Positions 15,287-23,659 are shown, counted from the first letter of the stretch. The stretch: 57,452 bases of DNA from Candidatus Nitrosopumilus sp. (GCF_028278985.1 NZ_JANQTA010000025.1:1-57452); one strand, 5' to 3'. The notes: generated by a model not told the origin, from the sequence alone. Translations and numbers: made by a program.

Positions 15287-15928
15287 TTGTGTCTAAAGAC
15301 AACATTCGTGCAAATTTGTGGTATTGATGATGCTGGTCGTGGTTCTATGTTGGGTCCACTTGTCATTGCAGGTATTTCAATAGAGAAAAAAAATTTACGA
15401 AAACTCTCAGCGCTAGGTGTTAAAGATTCCAAAAAACTATCTCCAAAAAAACGTCAAGAACTTTACAAGTCGATTATTCAACTAGTAGATGACTACTATG
15501 TAGCAAAGATAACTCCTAGATCAATTGATGCAAGTGTAAAAAAACATTGTTTGAATGGATTGGAGGCAAAGTATATGGCAAAAGTCGTTTCTAAACTAGA
15601 TCCTCATACCTCATATGTTGATTCTTGTGATGTTAATCCTAAAAGATTTGGTAAAGAAATCTCTACATTATCTGACAATCATAAAATAAAATCCTATCAT
15701 CATGCAGACAGTAAATTTGTGATTGTTTCAGCGGCATCAATTATTGCAAAAGTTTCTAGGGATTTGGCTATTGAAAAATTGCAAAAAACATATGATCTAG
15801 GCAGTGGATATCCCTCTGACTCTAAAACTGTGAAATTTGTGACTAAATATTTCCAAAAAAACAAATCTTTGCCCACATTTGTGCGTAAAAGTTGGAAACC
15901 TGTTCAGGCCATAATCTCTAAAAACTAA
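15287..15928 (+). CDS. rnhB: ribonuclease HII
   Basis: A 213-residue RNase HII that cuts RNA in RNA-DNA hybrids, including single ribonucleotides left by polymerases. The first acidic motif is CGIDDAGRGSMLGPLVIAG with two catalytic acids. The third Asp is in YVDSCDVNPKRF, and the fourth in HHADSKFVIVSAASIIAKVSRD. There is no ATG near the expected start; TTG at 15287 or GTG at 15308 must be used, and the GTG leaves only three residues before the first motif, which is common in the family. Its stop overlaps the convergent fibrillarin gene by four bases. Confidence 0.92.
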   Translation: MCLKTTFVQICGIDDAGRGSMLGPLVIAGISIEKKNLRKLSALGVKDSKKLSPKKRQELYKSIIQLVDDYYVAKITPRSIDASVKKHCLNGLEAKYMAKVVSKLDPHTSYVDSCDVNPKRFGKEISTLSDNHKIKSYHHADSKFVIVSAASIIAKVSRDLAIEKLQKTYDLGSGYPSDSKTVKFVTKYFQKNKSLPTFVRKSWKPVQAIISKN

Positions 15929-16722
15929 CTTTTGAATTTTGCAATTACCATCCCATGATCTTTATCATATGGATGCAAATCAATTGATTGAATGATTTCA
16001 AATTTGCTTTTTAATTTTTCAATTTCTTCCTCAATAATTTTTTTTGGTGATTTTGTTACATCTATACTTCGTGTTTTAATTACCAAGAAAAAGAAACCTC
16101 CTTTTTTCAAAAACATTTCACAATTTTCAATAGCTATTTTTGTTTGGTCAGGTTGAGCAATGTCAACATAAACCACATCTACTTTCCCAAAAACAGAAAA
16201 ATATTCAGATGGTTTTCTAGCATCTTGTAAAATTGGAATAATGTTTTTTCGATAAGATGCAACTCTATCTAAAAAATCTCTTGCCACTCTACTTGCATGC
16301 TCTACACCAAAAACAATTCCACTTGGACCTACAATGTCTGAAATATGACTAACAGTTGTTCCTGTAGATGCACCTAGATACAGAATTTTAGATTTATTTT
16401 GGAATGGAAATTCATCTAATCCATTCATTATTGATGCAGCTAATTTACTCCTAAATGGATCCCATAATCTGTATTCAATTCCTTTTTTTGTAACTAGTTT
16501 TTCTTTGTAAACTTGATTGCCTGGAACTAAATTTTCAGTAGCAAGTTTTCTTTCACCATCTGACTTTATCCAGAAAAAAGATTGATTATCTTCTTCCAAA
16601 CTTCTTTCTCTTTTTGTTTTTATTATTTGAATCTGGTCTGTCTCTATTCTTTCTACCTTGATATCTGGAATCTCCACTTTCTCTTCTTCCACCTCTATCA
16701 TCTCTTCTTCCACCTCTATCAT
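15925..16722 (-). CDS. flpA: fibrillarin-like rRNA/tRNA 2'-O-methyltransferase
   Basis: A fibrillarin of about 265 residues, the catalytic subunit of archaeal box C/D snoRNP-like complexes. The core from SDGERKLATENLVPGNQVYK onward is canonical, with the SAM loop ILYLGASTGTTVSHISD, then GVEHASRVARDFL, VDVVYVDIAQPDQ and GGFFFLVIKTRS. The N-terminus lies inside the nop5 gene in another frame and consists of an acidic repeat MIEVEEE. ATGs at 16743, 16722 and 16701 and a GTG at 16776 are possible. I chose 16722 because GAGGTGG stands 8 nt before it; 16701 has the same site. This acidic extension is not usual for archaeal fibrillarin. Confidence 0.88.
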   Translation of the reverse strand: MIEVEEEMIEVEEEKVEIPDIKVERIETDQIQIIKTKRERSLEEDNQSFFWIKSDGERKLATENLVPGNQVYKEKLVTKKGIEYRLWDPFRSKLAASIMNGLDEFPFQNKSKILYLGASTGTTVSHISDIVGPSGIVFGVEHASRVARDFLDRVASYRKNIIPILQDARKPSEYFSVFGKVDVVYVDIAQPDQTKIAIENCEMFLKKGGFFFLVIKTRSIDVTKSPKKIIEEEIEKLKSKFEIIQSIDLHPYDKDHGMVIAKFKS

Positions 16723-17932
16723 CTCTTCTTCCACCTCTATCATCTCCTCTTCGAGGATTATCTCTGAAGTTTCCACCGTCTCGTCTAAATGACTGTGGTT
16801 TTCTCATATCCTTTTCAGTTGGATTCTCATACTTTTTGCTAATTTCACCAACTCTGACGTTTAATTTCTCTAATAATGTCTCGTTTAATCCATCTCCGTA
16901 AACATCAATTCTGGCAGCAATTACTGCCTTGGCTGCAATTGCTCGTGCAATTTTTCCTCTTTGCCATCTAGGAGCTGCATGAACCATTGCATGTTGGAAC
17001 AACAAACCGTGCTTTGGTGGTTGTGAACCTGTTTTTAATGATCTAAACAATGCTTTTTCAGCTCCTAAAACTTGAATGGTACTTGCAGGAAGTCCTGCTA
17101 ATCTTTTGAGACTGCCAGCTCTGCCTAAAATTCTTGCACCAACTGCAGTTCCAAGAATTGCTGAAAGATTTGGAGCAATACTAACCATTTCTGATTCTAC
17201 ATGATCTTCAAGCTTCTTTCGAAGTTCATGAAAATCTAAAATTTGTTTTGCAATTGATTGAACAATTGTTAAATTGACATCAGAAATATCTCCTCCTCTA
17301 CTTTTAGATGCAATCAATGATAACATCTCAACTTTAGATTCAGGAAAACCTGCATCTTCAAAAACTTGTTTAGTTAATGATTCTCTTTTTCCTGCCATCA
17401 CAATTTGTGCATATCCATTGATACTGTCAATGATGTTATCAAGTTCTGGAAAATGTAATCCATACCATTCTCTTAATCTCGAACTAAGGGCATTGGCAAT
17501 TTTATCAATTTCATCAAGTGAATTGATTGCTTGAATGATATGTAAATCTGGACTTTCAGAAACTTCTGTAACTTTTGAAGATGAAATTCCTAAAGCAAAC
17601 TCTCTTAATTTTCCTAATGCATCTTGAGGATTACTTGCAAATCCTGATTCTACAATTATTTCTGGTTTTGATGATTGGACTCTATCAAGCTCATCTGAAT
17701 CCATTAATTGCGAATCAATTGAACTTTTCTTCAAAATAACCAGTAATGATTCATCACTTACTGCAACTCCTCTTTGAATTGAACCCAAATAATTAATCAA
17801 TTCGTTTAGTTTTGCTTCTTTATTTTTAATCTCAAGATATTCTTTAACTGAATTCTTAAATTCAAATGCTTTTTCCAGTTTGCCTTCTTTGAAAACTGAA
17901 ATTCCCAATTCTGTTAAAATTACAGAATACAT
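16586..17932 (-). CDS. nop5: Nop5/Nop56/58-like C/D RNP scaffold protein
   Basis: A 448-residue archaeal Nop5 (also called Nop56/58). It bridges L7Ae, the guide RNA and fibrillarin. The N-terminal domain, about 120 residues, binds fibrillarin. It is followed by the coiled coil and the Nop domain, recognisable from ILGTAVGARILGRAGSLKRL and GSQPPKHGLLFQH, and by APRWQRGKIARAIAAKAVIAA. The C-terminal 65 residues are an Arg/Gly/Asp-rich tail with three DDRGGRR units, ending NKKRKKFGRR. This resembles the GAR domains that eukaryotic fibrillarin carries. The last 137-191 bases also encode the start of fibrillarin in another frame. The ATG is 16 codons before any alternative. Confidence 0.94.
   Translation of the reverse strand: MYSVILTELGISVFKEGKLEKAFEFKNSVKEYLEIKNKEAKLNELINYLGSIQRGVAVSDESLLVILKKSSIDSQLMDSDELDRVQSSKPEIIVESGFASNPQDALGKLREFALGISSSKVTEVSESPDLHIIQAINSLDEIDKIANALSSRLREWYGLHFPELDNIIDSINGYAQIVMAGKRESLTKQVFEDAGFPESKVEMLSLIASKSRGGDISDVNLTIVQSIAKQILDFHELRKKLEDHVESEMVSIAPNLSAILGTAVGARILGRAGSLKRLAGLPASTIQVLGAEKALFRSLKTGSQPPKHGLLFQHAMVHAAPRWQRGKIARAIAAKAVIAARIDVYGDGLNETLLEKLNVRVGEISKKYENPTEKDMRKPQSFRRDGGNFRDNPRRGDDRGGRRDDRGGRRDDRGGRRESGDSRYQGRKNRDRPDSNNKNKKRKKFGRR
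16681..16743 (-). repeat. 21-bp tandem repeat coding in two frames
   Basis: Three exact 21-bp copies (16681-16701, 16702-16722, 16723-16743). On the minus strand one frame reads DDRGGRR for Nop5 and another reads MIEVEEE for fibrillarin. Each unit carries GAGGTGG, which lies 8 nt before the ATG of the next unit, so the repeat multiplies ribosome-binding sites and start codons for the downstream gene. Confidence 0.9.
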
Positions 17933-17999
17933 GACTAGTTCAATCTAAATCACCTTTAAAAAAGGTACCAGAATTGCAAATCAACTGTTATATTCGAAC

Positions 18000-18929
18000 T
18001 TGAGTTCATTAATCAAAGTGGAGCCCAGTCTTGCAACATCCATAGGCCCAATTGATTTAGGCAAACCCGTTATGCTTGCCTCTGGAATTTTGGGAATTTC
18101 GCTAGATGTGTTTAACCGACTTCATAGATCCGGGGCTGGTGCAGTTGTAACAAAATCTCTTAGCATAGCTCCTTGGGAGGGATATCCAAATCCCACAATC
18201 TTTAGTGTAAAGGGAGGAGGATGGATTAATGCAGTTGGATTATCAAATCCTGGTGCTGCTAACTTTGCCAAAATGATTCAACCAAATCAGGATGTTCCTA
18301 TTGTTGTTAGTTTAGTTGGTTCTGTTCCAGATGATTTTAAAACTATGCTAAAAGAATTTGAAAACTGCAAGGTTAAGGCATATGAACTGAACTTATCATG
18401 TCCCCATGTTGCTCAAGTTGGTCTTGAAGTAGGAGATGATCATGGACTTGTCAAAGAAATTGTTTCTACTGTAAAAAAATCTACTAATGTTCCTGTAATT
18501 GCCAAAGTTGGATTGGGAACAAGTAATTATCTAAATACCGTTGGTGCAGCAATTGATTCTGGAATTGATGCTATTACTGCAATCAATACGGTTCGCTCAA
18601 TGGCAATTGATGTTGAAACTCAGCGACCGATTCTTAGTAACAAATTTGGAGGTCTATCAGGAACTCCAATAAAACCAATTGCACAAAGATGTGTGTATGA
18701 AATTTCTTCAAAATATGATATTCCAATTATTGGATGTGGAGGAATTTCTACTTGGGAGGATGCTGTAGAATTTTTCTTGGCAGGTGCATCTGCAGTACAA
18801 CTTGGAAGTGCGATAGGTGATAACTGGGTTGGAGTCTTTGAGGATATTAACATTGGAATCCTACAATACATGAAGCGTAAAAACTATTCAAGCATAAAGG
18901 AAATGGTGGGAGTTGCAAAGAAATCTTAA
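18000..18929 (+). CDS. pyrD: dihydroorotate dehydrogenase, class 1B type catalytic subunit
   Basis: A 309-residue FMN-dependent TIM-barrel enzyme of pyrimidine synthesis, oxidising dihydroorotate to orotate. Motifs include MLASGILGISLDVFNRL, the substrate region GGWINAVGLSNPGAANF, AYELNLSCPHV with the catalytic Cys typical of class 1 enzymes, and the FMN phosphate site IIGCGGISTWEDAVEFFLAG. The next gene encodes the PyrK electron-transfer partner, which supports class 1B, using NAD+ as final acceptor. It starts with TTG at 18000 (MSSLIKVEP). It overlaps pyrK by 17 bases. Confidence 0.93.
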   Translation: MSSLIKVEPSLATSIGPIDLGKPVMLASGILGISLDVFNRLHRSGAGAVVTKSLSIAPWEGYPNPTIFSVKGGGWINAVGLSNPGAANFAKMIQPNQDVPIVVSLVGSVPDDFKTMLKEFENCKVKAYELNLSCPHVAQVGLEVGDDHGLVKEIVSTVKKSTNVPVIAKVGLGTSNYLNTVGAAIDSGIDAITAINTVRSMAIDVETQRPILSNKFGGLSGTPIKPIAQRCVYEISSKYDIPIIGCGGISTWEDAVEFFLAGASAVQLGSAIGDNWVGVFEDINIGILQYMKRKNYSSIKEMVGVAKKS

Positions 18930-19725
18930 TCATCCAACAATTGTAACAGTTGAAAAAGTAATTGATGAAACTCCTACTGTTAGAACATTAATTTTCTCTG
19001 ATGATGTAATGCCAAATGTTTTACCGGGACAATTTGCCATGGTTTGGATTCCCGGTGTAAATGAATTGCCAATGAGTGTAATGATTACTCAAGAATCTGG
19101 CAAAGCTGCATTTACTGTTAGAAAACATGGTCCTTCTTCTACTGGGTTATTCAACGTCAAAGTTGGAGGACAAATAGGAATTAGAGGTCCTTATGGAAAT
19201 GCATTTGACATAAAACAAGGAAAATTGCTTTTAGTTGGTGGCGGAACTGGTCTTGTTCCAATGATGAGATTACTCACATTTGTAAAACCCACTGACGATG
19301 TTACTGTTTTGATTGGCGCAAAATCCAAAGATGAAGTATTTTTCGAAGACTTGGCAAACAAATTGTTAGAAAATAATTCTCACAAAGTAATTGTTTCTAC
19401 TGATGATGGAAGTTATGGTGAAAAAGGCTATGTTACGGATTTGGTAGAAAAATTAGTTTCTGAAACAAAATTTGATGGGGTGTATACATGTGGCCCTGAA
19501 ATCATGATGTACAAAACAGTTCAATCTGCTCATTCTAGAGGGATCTTTGTTCAGGCAAGCCTTGAAAGAATGATGAAATGTGGAGTTGGAATATGTGGCA
19601 GCTGCTGTGTTGGAGAGGACCTAGTTTGTCGTGATGGAACCGTATTTGATGGCAATCATCTATCAAATAACAAAGAATTTGGACATTTTCACAGAAACAA
19701 GGCTGGAATTTTGGAGAATTATTAG
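18913..19725 (+). CDS. pyrK: dihydroorotate dehydrogenase electron transfer subunit
   Basis: A 270-residue flavin and iron-sulfur protein of the ferredoxin reductase superfamily. The FAD-binding barrel is followed by the nucleotide fold with LLVGGGTGLVPMMRLL, and the C-terminal 2Fe-2S site CGVGICGSCCVGEDLVCRDG has the four cysteines expected in PyrK. It passes electrons from PyrD FMN to NAD+. It starts with TTG inside the end of pyrD, an arrangement that suggests coupled synthesis of the two subunits. Confidence 0.92.
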   Translation: MQRNLNHPTIVTVEKVIDETPTVRTLIFSDDVMPNVLPGQFAMVWIPGVNELPMSVMITQESGKAAFTVRKHGPSSTGLFNVKVGGQIGIRGPYGNAFDIKQGKLLLVGGGTGLVPMMRLLTFVKPTDDVTVLIGAKSKDEVFFEDLANKLLENNSHKVIVSTDDGSYGEKGYVTDLVEKLVSETKFDGVYTCGPEIMMYKTVQSAHSRGIFVQASLERMMKCGVGICGSCCVGEDLVCRDGTVFDGNHLSNNKEFGHFHRNKAGILENY

Positions 19726-19767
19726 GTTCGACCAGCAAGGTTTAAAATAAATCAGAAAATTATTTCG

Positions 19768-21501
19768 GTGAAGGGAATGGGTACTCCAAAGATTGTCTTA
19801 ACTGCTGATCGTACTTTGATGTCTCCATATAGGGGATTGTCACTTGCTACGTTTTTTGGTTGTGCCCCTGCTTTAGACCCTAATCGAGATCCAAAGAGCT
19901 TTTGGCACAAAATCCTTGGAAAACAAGTAACTCCAAAAGTTCTGTTTGATTTTATCTGTAATTATATTCCTCATACTAATGGTGTTGCAAATTATGCACC
20001 TTATGGACTTAGAAAATTAGAAGCAGGTCTTCTAAGAGATGGTTTTAGCAGACAAGATGTTGTTGTTGCACATCCAGATCACATTGAACAATTCATTGGA
20101 CCTGAAACACTAGTTGTAGGAACTTATGAAATGGATCCTCTTGGAATGGGTCCAGTAACTATGACTTTCACATATGGTAGAAAACAAATGTCATATGATG
20201 AATACTATAACACTGAACTTCATCATAGAATTAAAGCTGCAAAAGAAAAGACTGGAAGCAAAGCAAAAGTAATTTCTGGTGCATCTGGAACCTGGCAATA
20301 CAATTATGATCCAGCTAAAATTGAAGAGTTTGGAATTTATGCAATCTTAGAAGGTGAACTTGGAGGAATTGCTCCTGAAATCGATGGACATGCTGGAAGA
20401 TTCTTTAATTATTTGATTAACGGTGATTTTGAAAACATGGATCCTTTCAGAAAGAGAAGTGATTTCAAAGTTAACATTAAAGAATTTGAAAGAGAAGGAA
20501 AAAAACTTCATGGTAGATTTGTAAACTTTTGGGATAGACCAGAACTGGAAGAAATTCCTGACATTGTTGAACCAAGTATGCATGGTATGGTTGAAGTAAT
20601 GCGTGGATGTGGAAGAGGTTGCAAGTTTTGTGATGTTACATTAAGATCATTGAGATACTATTCTCCAGAAAAAGTCAAAAAAGAAATTGAAGTTAACATA
20701 AAGAAGGGTGGTTCAAAATCTGCATGGATTCACAGTGATGATATTTTCGTTTATGGTATGGATCCAAGAACTGCAAAAGGAATGGAACCAAACAGAGAAG
20801 CATTAGAGGAACTCTTTACTGCTATCATGTCAACCGGCGTTGAACACACAAATCCAACACACGGTACCTTAGCAGGAGCAATTGCTGATGAAAAACTAAT
20901 TCCAAATCTATCAAAAATCATCAAAGCTGGACCCGACAACATGATTGGTGTTCAAGCAGGATTTGAAACAGGTAGTCTCAGATTAATTGGCAAATACGCT
21001 GATAGAAAACTTGCTCCTTATTCTCCAGATGAGTGGCATTGGGTTGTAAAAGAAGGTGTAAAGACACTCAACAAGGACTATTGGATTCCTGCATTTACTC
21101 TTATCATGGGTCTTGATAATGATGAAACCCCTGAAGACTCTTGGGAAACTATCAGATTAATCAATGAACTAGAACAAGAACAGCCGGAATCAATGTTTAC
21201 AGCAACTGCCTTGACATTTGTTCCAATTGGTTTGCTTGAGAAATCTGACTTCTTTAACATTGGAAATGAGATGACTCCTGCTCAACTCGGTGTTCTCTAC
21301 AAGACATGGCAACACAACTTCAAGTATGGTATCCAAAAATTCATGACTAAAACTGGTTCTAAAGGACCTCAGAGATACTTTTTCAATGCAATTGCACGTT
21401 CACTTGGTGGTGTTCCTCTTGGTGCAATGGAGAGATATGCACGTAGAAAGAGCAAAGAACACGAAAAAGTCATTGAGACTGTTAAAGCCAAGTACTGGTA
21501 G
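19768..21501 (+). CDS. radical SAM enzyme with N-terminal B12-binding-like domain
   Basis: A 577-residue radical SAM protein. The cluster motif is EVMRGCGRGCKFCDVTLR (CxxxCxxC) near residue 280. It is preceded by about 190 residues that look like a cobalamin-binding-type domain (KIVLTADRTLMS at the start) and followed by a barrel with GVQAGFETGSLRLIGKYAD. Archaeal relatives with this layout include the GDGT ring synthases GrsA/GrsB and several uncharacterised enzymes; membership of the Grs group is only a possibility. TTTAAAATA lies at about 19741-19749. Either GTG at 19768 or ATG at 19777, preceded by GGTGA, is the start. Confidence 0.8.
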   Translation: MKGMGTPKIVLTADRTLMSPYRGLSLATFFGCAPALDPNRDPKSFWHKILGKQVTPKVLFDFICNYIPHTNGVANYAPYGLRKLEAGLLRDGFSRQDVVVAHPDHIEQFIGPETLVVGTYEMDPLGMGPVTMTFTYGRKQMSYDEYYNTELHHRIKAAKEKTGSKAKVISGASGTWQYNYDPAKIEEFGIYAILEGELGGIAPEIDGHAGRFFNYLINGDFENMDPFRKRSDFKVNIKEFEREGKKLHGRFVNFWDRPELEEIPDIVEPSMHGMVEVMRGCGRGCKFCDVTLRSLRYYSPEKVKKEIEVNIKKGGSKSAWIHSDDIFVYGMDPRTAKGMEPNREALEELFTAIMSTGVEHTNPTHGTLAGAIADEKLIPNLSKIIKAGPDNMIGVQAGFETGSLRLIGKYADRKLAPYSPDEWHWVVKEGVKTLNKDYWIPAFTLIMGLDNDETPEDSWETIRLINELEQEQPESMFTATALTFVPIGLLEKSDFFNIGNEMTPAQLGVLYKTWQHNFKYGIQKFMTKTGSKGPQRYFFNAIARSLGGVPLGAMERYARRKSKEHEKVIETVKAKYW

Positions 21502-21510
21502 ACATCCAAA

Positions 21511-21520
21511 TACATAAATT
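21511..21520 (+). promoter_or_regulatory. TATA box of the S30e gene
   Basis: TACATAAATT is centred about 26 nt before the ATG at 21542, as expected for a leaderless transcript separate from the upstream radical SAM gene. Confidence 0.5.
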
Positions 21521-21541
21521 TCCTAATCTAGTGTTTAATTC

Positions 21542-21724
21542 ATGGCAACTCACGGTTCGCTTACTAAAGCAGGTAAAGTACGAGGACAGACTCCTAAAGT
21601 TGAAGGAAGAAAAATCGTAGGTACAAACTCTAGTCTTAGAAACAAGAATAATTTCAAAAAGAGATTTGTTTTAGGAAGAGTCCCAGGTCAGAACAAACCA
21701 GGTCAAAAACGTAGAAAACGTTAA
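21542..21724 (+). CDS. rps30e: ribosomal protein S30e
   Basis: A 60-residue very basic protein starting MATHGSLTKAGKVRGQTPKV and ending in RVPGQNKPGQKRRKR. This is the S30e pattern (GSLxxAGKVRxQTPKV) shared by archaea and eukaryotes, where the protein is made as a fusion to the ubiquitin-like FUBI. Here it stands alone. It belongs to the small ribosomal subunit near the decoding centre. It marks the left border of the accessory region that follows. Confidence 0.95.
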   Translation: MATHGSLTKAGKVRGQTPKVEGRKIVGTNSSLRNKNNFKKRFVLGRVPGQNKPGQKRRKR

Positions 21725-21989
21725 TCAGATTTTAGTTAATTTTACCAAATTACGATCAATTTCTAGAACAGGTTCTGTCAAACCTACGGTGGATAATTTA
21801 GGCGTAAAAAGTCGGTTGATTAAGTTTTAGGGAGTACCGCACTTGTACCGTATACCGATATTTCGTGTCCACGTATGATTATGTGATAAAATTAATTTTG
21901 AAAAAGTACATTTTCAAAAATGATCTATATGTTATATGATCATTTTGTAGCCACTAGTGATAATATGGAATTGAATTTTTATAGAAAAA
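21725..21989. other. 265-bp intergenic stretch with TACCG repeats and a hairpin
   Basis: No gene is evident. Bases 21836-21858 hold three TACCG words in direct order. AAAATGATC (21917-21925) and GATCATTTT (21938-21946) form a perfect 9-bp inverted repeat around a 12-nt AT-rich loop, just before the gene at 21990. The stretch marks the edge of the accessory island. Confidence 0.5.
21917..21946. repeat. 9-bp inverted repeat (AAAATGATC / GATCATTTT)
   Basis: Perfect arms of 9 bp separated by 12 bp, 44 bp upstream of the ATG at 21990. It may be an operator or a transcript-end hairpin for S30e. Confidence 0.5.
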
Positions 21990-22202
21990 ATGTGTAATAA
22001 GAATATGGAAAATCCGAAATCTTTAAACAATCTTAAAACTTCCAAAAATCGGTCAGATATGGAACAAGATAACAAAAAAGAATGGTCATCAAAACACGAT
22101 GAATTAGTGAAGAAAACCATCAGTACATCAGGCAAACCAATGGGTTTTAAATCCCCTGCTAATGTAATTAAACATCTTGAATCATTGGGAAGTAGATCTT
22201 AA
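21990..22202 (+). CDS. small charged hypothetical protein
   Basis: A 70-residue hydrophilic protein rich in Lys, Ser and Asn (NPKSLNNLKTSKNRSD), ending ANVIKHLESLGSRS. No known domain is visible. The ATG at 21990 follows a 9-bp inverted repeat. Its end overlaps the possible TTG start of the next gene by 26 bp in another frame. It is probably a real accessory gene, but coding quality is hard to judge at this length. Confidence 0.45.
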   Translation: MCNKNMENPKSLNNLKTSKNRSDMEQDNKKEWSSKHDELVKKTISTSGKPMGFKSPANVIKHLESLGSRS

Positions 22203-22458
22203 AGACGAACACCCATTCCACACAGATTTTGAAAACCTAGTAGACGATTCTCAAGAATATGTTAAAGATTCAATTAGAGAAATTGTAAAATACAAAAATC
22301 TCTCTGACTATGAATACACAGTATCATGCCCTTCAATTCCTGTTGGAATTGCATTACTAAGATTTCCTAATGGTTGCGAAGTCATAATAGAAATTGAACA
22401 CAACAAACTATACTATCTACGAGCCTATGATGATATTGATGAAGCACTAAACTCTTAA
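22177..22458 (+). CDS. small acidic hypothetical protein
   Basis: A 93-residue acidic protein with a regular alpha/beta pattern (FENLVDDSQEYVKDSIREIV, then YTVSCPSIPVGIALLRF and CEVIIEIEHNKLYYLRAYDD). No ATG is available; TTG at 22177 is the best start. The last two bases of its TAA overlap the stop of the transposase gene running the other way. There is therefore no room for an insertion-sequence end between them. Function unknown. Confidence 0.5.
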   Translation: MNHWEVDLKDEHPFHTDFENLVDDSQEYVKDSIREIVKYKNLSDYEYTVSCPSIPVGIALLRFPNGCEVIIEIEHNKLYYLRAYDDIDEALNS

Positions 22459-23576
22459 TTTTTTATTTTTGCATTTTGAATTAAAGTTATCCATTTGTTT
22501 TCTCCTTTAATCTCTATGCCACAAACTTCTGCTGGAGTCTTGCTATGCAATGCACTGTGAGGTCTAATGTAATTGTGAAACAACTGATAGCCTGTTAATG
22601 TGACAGAATCTTTTTTCTTTATTCCACGCATTACTTTTTCTCTATCTCTAATTTCTCCATTCAATCTTTCCATCTTGTTGTTATTCATGTCACCTTGCAA
22701 GTGAATATGTCTGATGTGTAATGTTCTATGCAATCTTTTTTGTGTCCAGAACTCTTTGCGATATGCTTCTGCATAACTTCCAAGACCGTCTGTAATGAAC
22801 ACTTTTGGTTTTGTTTTTGTAACCTGTTTTGATTTTTGTAACAAACCACGTGCATCATGACCTTCTTTTCTGTCTGCAACTTCCTGTGCAATCCAGAACC
22901 TTGTCTCATCATCCATCATAGCAAAAACATATTTCAATTCTCCACGAATCTTAACATAAACCTCATCTGCTCTCCAAGCATCACCTACTTGTGGTGTTAT
23001 CTTGTCAAGATATTGGTTCATCAATTCTGTGTATTTCTTTATCCAGTTGTAGACTGTCTGATGAGTAACTTCCATGCCTAGAAGTTTGAGTGATTTAGCC
23101 ACGTTTCTTAATGATTCTCCTGAGAAATACAACTGCATGGCTGTGGTAATTCCTTTAGGATTATGTTTCATTTTTTCAAAGCCTAGATTGAGGCTAAATG
23201 TTCTATGACAGTCAGAACATGAGAATCTTTGAACTGCATAGTGTTTGTTCTTGCGTATGCCATTTTTCACAATATTCTTACCATGACAAAATCTGCACGA
23301 ATCTATACTGATAGGCTCTATTGTAATCTTGTTTCTCTCTCGTACTTCTTCTCTGATTTTGAGAGAGAATTCTATTGCATGGATATGTTTACAACACACT
23401 TTTCTGAATCTGTGGTCAGGGCAATCACAATGCCAAACTCCGTCAGTTCTGATAACATGGTAATCTCTGTTAGTTGTTTGAGAATGTACCTGATAATGAT
23501 AATCTGAAATTCTTATTAGATCGCTTTTGAGTGCTATCTGTTTTCCTTTCTCTTGTCTTTGGTTTATTTTCTCCAT
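22455..23576 (-). CDS. DDE transposase with SWIM zinc finger, IS6-like
   Basis: A 373-residue transposase. The N-terminus holds a SWIM-type zinc finger (WHCDCPDHRFRKVCCKHIHA), then a second zinc knuckle (CRFCHGKN, CSDCHRTF), a helix-turn-helix (SLRNVAKSLKLLGMEVTHQTVYNW) and an integrase-like DDE core. The acids can be placed in WRADEVYVKIRGELKYVFAM, KVFITDGLGSY and NKMERLNGEIRDREK, as in the IS6/IS240 group. The frame is intact. I cannot find terminal inverted repeats or a target duplication: the 3' end abuts the neighbouring gene. It may be a single leftover copy or a host-retained gene. Confidence 0.85.
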   Translation of the reverse strand: MEKINQRQEKGKQIALKSDLIRISDYHYQVHSQTTNRDYHVIRTDGVWHCDCPDHRFRKVCCKHIHAIEFSLKIREEVRERNKITIEPISIDSCRFCHGKNIVKNGIRKNKHYAVQRFSCSDCHRTFSLNLGFEKMKHNPKGITTAMQLYFSGESLRNVAKSLKLLGMEVTHQTVYNWIKKYTELMNQYLDKITPQVGDAWRADEVYVKIRGELKYVFAMMDDETRFWIAQEVADRKEGHDARGLLQKSKQVTKTKPKVFITDGLGSYAEAYRKEFWTQKRLHRTLHIRHIHLQGDMNNNKMERLNGEIRDREKVMRGIKKKDSVTLTGYQLFHNYIRPHSALHSKTPAEVCGIEIKGENKWITLIQNAKIKN

Positions 23577-23591
23577 ATCTCTCTATCTACA

Positions 23592-23643
23592 TATAGAGTT
23601 ATATCTATTTATAAAGATTACTCTATATCTTTTTATAGATATA
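23592..23643. promoter_or_regulatory. two inverted repeats between transposase and RHH genes
   Basis: TATAGAGT (23592-23599) pairs with ACTCTATA (23620-23627). TATATCT (23624-23630) pairs with AGATATA (23637-23643). ATATCTCTC also occurs twice, at about 23576 and 23641. The region carries both divergent promoters, so it may be the operator of the small ribbon-helix-helix protein next to it. Confidence 0.5.
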
Positions 23644-23659
23644 TCTCTCCATTGTTAGT

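Noticed and set aside
16582-16767. Plus-strand frame rich in Phe, Leu and Tyr
   Set aside because: It is the complement of the 21-bp repeat region of nop5/fibrillarin and has no promoter or conserved feature.
22177-22458. Frameshifted continuation of the gene at 21990-22202
   Set aside because: The two frames overlap by 26 bp, but the joined sequence shows no recognisable single domain; two overlapping genes are as likely.
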